Positions 4,301 to 7,141 of a stretch of 7,141 nt of DNA are shown here, piece by piece. The stretch covers positions 1-7,141 of the forward strand of contig JAJDEL010000535.1 in NCBI GenBank assembly GCA_029259835.1, in the 5' to 3' direction. Each line of letters begins with the position of its first letter. The first letter of the stretch is position 1. The stretch is from Planctomicrobium sp. Its GTDB lineage: Bacteria; Planctomycetota; Planctomycetia; Planctomycetales; Planctomycetaceae. The notes under the pieces were generated by a model, which made no database searches, was not told the DNA's origin, and was given only the letters and a program-made list of their open reading frames with translations. The translations under genes and the position numbers were made by a program.

Positions 4301-7141
4301 AACCCGTTTTCTGTCACATGCTCTGAGACGACATAAATGGATTTCATTCGCTTGTTTGAGGACAACTGCTTGAGAGTTTCATCGGTCGCAGAATTTCCCG
4401 CAAAGTGAATCCGAAGAGGAGCATTCAGATCAGAATAAGCCTCCATGAAGCTATCCGATAGCGTTGAGTGCTCAGAGGATTTCAGGTCAGATGTTTCTTC
4501 TTCGCGTAAGGAGATGTAAACGGAGTTGATGTTCAATGTCAGTTTAACACGACCTTTTTTAGGTTTTTTTTCTGAAAATTGCTGGTGGGTCTGATAGTCG
4601 GCAGAGACACTATGAACTAACGGATCATCAATACTCTGCAGTCTGCGAATTTCTTGAAAGAGGGGAAGCTTGCTTTTCGCAAGGGCAGCTTCCGCGAAGG
4701 CTGAACTCCAATTTAGATCTTTGGACTGATCGGTTTTCTTCAGATATTCAACCGGAGATAACTCTACCAGCAGCCCCTCCGGCGTTTCGATGTATTCCAA
4801 ATCAGCAAACGGATTGACCTTCTCTCTTTCACTCTCATCAGCATCGGTCTCTTCGTTTGTGTCTGTATTGATTACGACTGTGTTAGCTTTCGAAGGCGGT
4901 TCATGCAGCTCCCAGTCATCGTCGAAGATTGTTTTGATCGTCGCTTTTTCTCGTAACTCATAAATGATCTGTTTTGTTCGTGTTTCACGGTTGCTACTCG
5001 TATCCTCAGCGAATGCCGACAGTTTGAAGAGAAGGTATTCCCTTGCGGAGTTCCTCTTTGTAAATCTTTTCTTCATTGAATCGAGCGACAACATACCTTG
5101 TTGTGCGAGTCGTTCTTGGAGTTCTTCTTTATCTGACACTCGAAATTTTTCTTTCAGACTGTCAACTTCTAATTCAAATAATTCGTCTAATTTCTTTGGG
5201 ATCGTTGCAAGTTGATCTGTTGTCAATATTTCGAAAAAGGCATTCGCCTGCAGAATTTCATCAATGAATTTTGGAAGGTGTTTTCCAAGTAAGGTTTCCT
5301 GAGCTTCTCGATATTCTTGACCCGTCTTTATCAGGGAAGCTCGCTTAAGACTAGATTGGTAATGCTTCAGAACCTCACTGAATGTTACTTTGGTTCCATT
5401 CACGATTGCCACGATGTCTGTCGGCAACAGATGTTCATTAGGTTCACTCACTTCATCCAGCAGTGCCCAGTCATCATCGAAAATTGTTTTAATGTCGGCT
5501 GATTTCCGTAACTCATCGATGATTCGTCTCTCGTGGGGTTCACGGTCTTCGGATGAGTCAATATCTAGCTTGCGAATTTTACCGCGGAGATATTCCGTTG
5601 CCAATTGTCGTTTCGCAAACCTTTTTCTCATACCTTCAAGTGACAGTCCTTGCAGTGCGAGTCGTTCTTGTAGTTCTTCTCGATCTATGACGCGGAATTG
5701 TTTTTTTAATCGCTCAACTTCTAGGTCAAAGAATTCGTCTAACTGCTCTGTGATCGTTTCGAGTTGATCTGCGGTCAATTTTTCGATGACTGCGTTGGAC
5801 ATCAGGATTTCATCAATGAATTCAGGAAGCTTGTTTTTGAGTAAGATGTCCTGCGCTTCTCGATATTCATCATCCGTGATTTTCAGAGAAGCTTGCTTAA
5901 GTTTAAATTGGTACGGCTCCAGAGCCTCACCGACTGTCACAGTAGTTCCATCAACGATTGCCACGATATCGGTCGCTAACAATGAAACTTTCTGTTCACC
6001 CAAGTCCTCCACGACAATCTGACCAACCACACCGGCATCGCTGTTGACGCCGACTCCATACATCAGCTTTCCGGTGTCACTATTGGCTTTTTCTTCCTCA
6101 TTGTTAAGTAGGGTTTCTGATTCAGCATCTTTTGGTTCATCTGTCGATTGGTCAACGTTCGCTACCGGCTCCGGTGGTTCTCCCATCGCATGGACCAGAG
6201 AAATCCCAAGCCCCAGTAAGACGGCTGGGATCATCAGCATCGTCAGTCCGTGGTAGTGACCACATGGCTTGCTGGGTAGATGAGGGGCGTTACTGGAAAG
6301 ACTAAGGACGTGTTGAACGCGAGCGAGAAGTTCCATCTTCTGGCCTCCGAAGGTTGGGGAAAGGATGAGGGTGAGCCAATTCATTTGGCGTTTGGGTGTC
6401 GAGTGTTCGAACAGATAGCGAGCCACCTGTTCCAGGGCGGTGGCGTAGGAGAGGTTTGAATCGAGTAGACGCGCCGATTCCGCATCGCAGCAGAGTTCGC
6501 GTTCGTAGCTGATCCGCTTGGAGAGCGACCAGACTGCCGGATGGAAGAACAACAGCGTCTCCGCGATTCGTTGCACAAGAATGACCCACAAATCGAAACG
6601 TCGGATGTGCGTCAGCTCGTGAATGATGACCGCTTCAATCGCTTCCGGTGAAAGTTGCGTTGTCCATGAAATTGGAATCAGCACCAGTGGTTTCAGATAG
6701 CCAACAACAATCGCTTCCTTGATGTGCGAGGAGAGAAACACTCGCGGTATTGTTTTCCAACCAAGAGAAGCAGAGATGATTTCAAGCCGGCATCGCAGTT
6801 CCGAGTCAATCGACAATCGCGAGTACGATACCCGCAACGTCCATACGTATCCAAGTAGAAGACGAAACGAAAGCAGCATCACGCCTGTCAACCAAACGCC
6901 TGCGACAATAAACGAAAGTAAATCGACAGGTGGCGGCTGAGGCGAATTCACCTCAGCCACAGGAAAAACAGAAGCTGCATCATCAGGTGTTTGTATTGTT
7001 AATTCAGAATCAGTACCGGCAGCGGTCTCATGTTCGTCCAATGACCAGACACTATCGATTTCCGTGAGGTCAACAGGAATGCTGGCAGAGTCAAGCGGAG
7101 GGGGTGAAACGTCATCAACACTGGTTGCGAGAACCGAAACA
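1315..7141 (-). CDS. Giant M56 (BlaR1-like) membrane metallopeptidase receptor with mosaic sensor tail, 5'-truncated
   Basis: The frame is open from the right edge (first whole codon 7138-7140) to TAG at 1315-1317, giving 1,941 residues. The true start and probably two further membrane helices lie beyond 7141. TTG at 7039-7041 is only an internal codon; residues below are counted from it. A Pro/Asp-rich loop precedes a membrane helix (about 42-66). HELTH (141-145) supplies two zinc ligands and the catalytic Glu, and ERELCCD (180-186) holds the likely third ligand, Glu182. A last helix spans about 267-285. In BlaR1/MecR1 the protease is cytoplasmic and the C-terminus external, so residues 286-1908 are inferred to be extracytoplasmic. 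In order they contain two SurA-N-like domains (357-525, 541-710), a linker, leucine-rich units (876-1071), an OstA/LptA-like segment (about 1176-1283) and three STN/secretin-N-like modules (1311-1491, 1548-1713, 1735-1901). Family members are about 600 residues in Firmicutes. By analogy it probably cleaves a BlaI-type repressor on sensing a signal, but ligand and target are unknown. Confidence 0.93.
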   Translation of the reverse strand, partial: VSVLATSVDDVSPPPLDSASIPVDLTEIDSVWSLDEHETAAGTDSELTIQTPDDAASVFPVAEVNSPQPPPVDLLSFIVAGVWLTGVMLLSFRLLLGYVWTLRVSYSRLSIDSELRCRLEIISASLGWKTIPRVFLSSHIKEAIVVGYLKPLVLIPISWTTQLSPEAIEAVIIHELTHIRRFDLWVILVQRIAETLLFFHPAVWSLSKRISYERELCCDAESARLLDSNLSYATALEQVARYLFEHSTPKRQMNWLTLILSPTFGGQKMELLARVQHVLSLSSNAPHLPSKPCGHYHGLTMLMIPAVLLGLGISLVHAMGEPPEPVANVDQSTDEPKDAESETLLNNEEEKANSDTGKLMYGVGVNSDAGVVGQIVVEDLGEQKVSLLATDIVAIVDGTTVTVGEALEPYQFKLKQASLKITDDEYREAQDILLKNKLPEFIDEILMSNAVIEKLTADQLETITEQLDEFFDLEVERLKKQFRVIDREELQERLALQGLSLEGMRKRFAKRQLATEYLRGKIRKLDIDSSEDREPHERRIIDELRKSADIKTIFDDDWALLDEVSEPNEHLLPTDIVAIVNGTKVTFSEVLKHYQSSLKRASLIKTGQEYREAQETLLGKHLPKFIDEILQANAFFEILTTDQLATIPKKLDELFELEVDSLKEKFRVSDKEELQERLAQQGMLSLDSMKKRFTKRNSAREYLLFKLSAFAEDTSSNRETRTKQIIYELREKATIKTIFDDDWELHEPPSKANTVVINTDTNEETDADESEREKVNPFADLEYIETPEGLLVELSPVEYLKKTDQSKDLNWSSAFAEAALAKSKLPLFQEIRRLQSIDDPLVHSVSADYQTHQQFSEKKPKKGRVKLTLNINSVYISLREEETSDLKSSEHSTLSDSFMEAYSDLNAPLRIHFAGNSATDETLKQLSSNKRMKSIYVVSEHVTENGLKPIFEMPQLKHFDSFTPLSAASIAEIAKSKSIESLNINAKNLDPESMSPLGKMSQLKSLRIRRGKNLDGKFVETLLELKKLGTLDLQFVQFESDDFMQLKALEKLSYFYFNPGPDDDLRLGAAKITAALSIPNLHSCTLHHVDLSHEIVAALKEIHAAKDERSQRSQMYCKFYDCLFTEESGEQKKYDIVGLRPRPELSRQYLPLGTKLEIRFEALSPGRKTQMHEVEQKAWAEVVQVDSRKILQIEHPPGSKLQFARWKGMYLRGVELHVNHEKQVVSVENGLLRHQNNGVHKSLTADRIEIHYTKKVKQQDFDPISVRAFGNVQFSYQFSPVLEPNPSLIRGDELTWDLVGNELEVRSATQVIRLQNTARKPDGKVSLPTDLDQLDEAKWNARNQAALDTIVEMEYPGNALEEVVADINRRYLQGRLTLDMDGLSYEGITENVEVDLVLSGITLRSTLKLLLEPLELAAVYDRGKVILTSVRKEKTWQVTRHHEVAGVLARNKFFSESPELVKFDRDARVAILIDFLQRTAQPQQWTEFGGRSTIKFDPASQTLTVRAPQGAQAELLKRVELLQRIAANRWDLKTRQLLSNAKPRLDHAGNLIASNLVNNFGKAIFKRDGLSFQEQLIHDQLAERISLDFKQKSLADFTQHLANTLGINIVVDERGLTEAGIRSDVQITVQLENVPLETMLKHVLSSLGLDYRIEDEVLKVTSRERALGPIHVTIYKLDESIIDPDQFEEEIDSLIELIRKTVAPDSWAEAGGAGAIFDHGKTNSLVIRQHKKIHTEVQEFLQALRDVRGGKQPEPAFELPEPTPEELKVHRELKKPISIFMNGVPLRHFVETLSKETGLNYFLDPRGLAESGISLDWPVSCNERFVSAISILNDVLTSNSLEFQVQDNIIVISSAERCSGPITTAFYSTKGLPKDELGLKGLSKHLTKMIAPETWASKGCSGVATFDPESETLIIRQTARVHKQLAAYLENMRLSEPDGDE
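1339..1839 (-). repeat. STN/secretin-N-like module, copy 3 (C-terminal)
   Basis: Residues 1735-1901 repeat copy 2: ISIFMNGVPLRHFVETLSKE, NYFLDPRGLAESGI, LNDVLTSNSLEFQVQDN and IIVISSAERCSGPI in the first half. The second half has LTKMIAPETWASKGCSG, then ETLIIRQTARVHKQLAAYL. The GG of the other copies is GC here. The protein ends seven residues after this module with an acidic tail. Confidence 0.68.
1903..2400 (-). repeat. STN/secretin-N-like module, copy 2
   Basis: Residues 1548-1713 hold the clearest copy. The first half has ISLDFKQKSLADFTQHLA, INIVVDERGLTEAGI, VPLETMLKHVLSSLGLDYRI and VLKVTS. The second half has LIELIRKTVAPDSWAEAGGA, then TNSLVIRQHKKIHTEVQEFL and LRDV, which closely follows the secretin-N consensus (tN.L.v......h..i..ll..L). 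A short Pro/Glu linker separates it from copy 3. Confidence 0.72.
2569..3111 (-). repeat. STN/secretin-N-like module, copy 1
   Basis: Residues 1311-1491 begin with an STN-like half: DTIVEMEYPGNALEEVVADI, LDMDGLSYEGI, and LRSTLKLLLEPLELAAVYDR ending in VILTS. The second, NolW/secretin-N-like half carries LIDFLQRTAQPQQWTEFGG, then TLTVRAPQGAQAELLKRVEL. This is the most diverged of the three copies. A linker of about 56 residues follows it before copy 2. Related modules line the periplasmic face of secretins and TonB receptors and mediate protein-protein contacts. Confidence 0.65.
3193..3516 (-). other. Possible LptA/OstA-like beta segment
   Basis: Residues about 1176-1283 contain a run of short beta-type strands with phrases seen in LptA/OstA proteins: MYLRGVELHVNHEKQVVSVE, then LTADRIEIHY, ISVRAFGNVQFSYQ, IRGDELTWD and ELEVRS. 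Such domains carry lipopolysaccharide or other lipids across the periplasm. The similarity is in motif rhythm (element defined, GNV, GD-L-W) and is weak, so a generic beta domain remains possible. Confidence 0.4.
3829..4416 (-). other. Leucine-rich repeat region in the sensor tail
   Basis: Residues 876-1071 show about eight units with a hydrophobic LxxLxL-like strand at residues 876, 899, 923, 946, 970, 995, 1019 and 1048. Spacings are 23, 24, 23, 24, 25, 24 and 29. Examples are IESLNI, LKSLRI, LGTLDL and LSYFYF. The units fit the planctomycete-style leucine-rich repeat, usually a protein- or glycan-binding surface. It follows a charged linker of about 165 residues (711-875) that I do not recognise. 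Confidence 0.7.
4912..5421 (-). repeat. SurA-N-like chaperone domain, copy 2
   Basis: Residues 541-710 repeat copy 1: TDIVAIVNGTKVTFSEVL at the start, EYREAQ, FIDEIL, LDELFELEV, FRV..KEELQERLAQQG, and the closing IKTIFDDDW. One inserted residue (QGMLSL versus QGLSL) is the only length change in the well-aligned first two thirds. The segment before the closing motif is the most diverged. The copies are separated by only 15 residues. As with copy 1, there is no PPIase domain attached. Confidence 0.75.
5467..5973 (-). repeat. SurA-N-like chaperone domain, copy 1
   Basis: Residues 357-525 start with TDIVAIVDGTTVTVGEAL, the usual opening of SurA/PpiC N-terminal domains (xVAxVNGxxIT). An amphipathic helix with LPEFIDEIL follows, then a helical LxxQ..EELQERLALQGLSLEGMRKRF stretch ending in IKTIFDDDW. 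In periplasmic chaperones this region binds unfolded outer-membrane proteins; no parvulin rotamase domain follows here. It is about 64% identical by eye to copy 2 over the first 109 residues (70 matches), so it is a recent internal duplication. The family assignment rests on pattern recognition without a profile search. Confidence 0.75.
6187..6243 (-). other. Last transmembrane helix separating the protease from the sensor tail
   Basis: Residues 267-285 (LTMLMIPAVLLGLGISLVH) are uncharged and hydrophobic, with no other helix of this quality downstream. By BlaR1 topology this is the fourth helix, placing everything C-terminal on the periplasmic side. An acidic Glu/Asp/Asn-rich linker (about 288-325) follows immediately. 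Confidence 0.85.
6484..6621 (-). other. M56 zinc-protease active site (HELTH ... ERELCCD)
   Basis: HELTH is encoded at 6607-6621 and ERELCCD at 6484-6504, 34 residues apart. This is the M56 gluzincin arrangement: two His ligands, the catalytic Glu of HExxH, and a Glu in the ExxCD motif as third ligand. The flanking phrases SPEAIEAVIIHELTHIRRFD, FFHPAVWSLSKRI and LSYATALEQVA are also characteristic of M56 proteins. All catalytic residues are present, so the protease is predicted to be active rather than degenerate. Confidence 0.93.

Noticed and set aside
5390..5767. Plus-strand 125-residue Ser-rich ORF
   Set aside because: It is antisense to the first and second SurA-like domains. The Ser/Arg bias is the reverse-strand reading of Glu/Leu/Lys codons.
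7039..7041. TTG as the start codon of the M56 gene
   Set aside because: The frame stays open to the window edge, and M56 proteins need two more N-terminal helices. TTG here lies inside the predicted external loop.
1..7141. CRISPR array, tRNA, rRNA or insertion sequence
   Set aside because: I saw no regularly spaced direct repeats, cloverleaf, rRNA signature or transposase motif. The repeats present are coding domain duplications.

Overview
The window holds two minus-strand protein genes, both cut by the window edges, separated by a 187-base gap. The proteins suggest a Planctomycetota bacterium. Very long BlaR1/M56-type membrane peptidases with leucine-rich and secretin-like tails, and secreted PhoD-type phosphatases, are typical of that phylum. 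This assignment is inferred from protein style and moderate GC content, not from a marker gene.

Right to left, in the direction of transcription: bases 7141 to 1315 encode most of a giant M56 (BlaR1/MecR1-like) zinc metallopeptidase receptor. At least 1,941 residues lie in the window, and the N-terminus is beyond 7141. It has the last two membrane helices of the usual four, with an intact HExxH...ExxCD active site between them. A tail of about 1,620 residues follows, predicted to lie outside the inner membrane. The tail is a mosaic: two tandem copies of a SurA-N-like chaperone domain, an acidic linker, about eight leucine-rich units of 23-29 residues, a weak LptA/OstA-like beta segment, and three copies of an STN/secretin-N-like module.

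The gap (1128-1314) holds a GC-rich hairpin of a dispersed intergenic repeat type. I see no RNA gene, convincing promoter or intrinsic terminator in it.

Bases 1127 to 1 encode the first 375 codons of a Sec-exported PhoD-like metallophosphatase or phosphodiesterase whose C-terminus lies outside the window. Its frame runs off the left edge.

The most interesting feature is the sensor tail, which resembles a collection of envelope-biogenesis modules (OMP chaperone, LPS-transport-like and secretin-like) on a signalling protease. A working hypothesis is an outer-membrane or envelope-state receptor that signals by proteolysis, probably through a BlaI/MecI-type repressor encoded beyond 7141. No such repressor is visible here, and no functional link to the phosphatase is proven.
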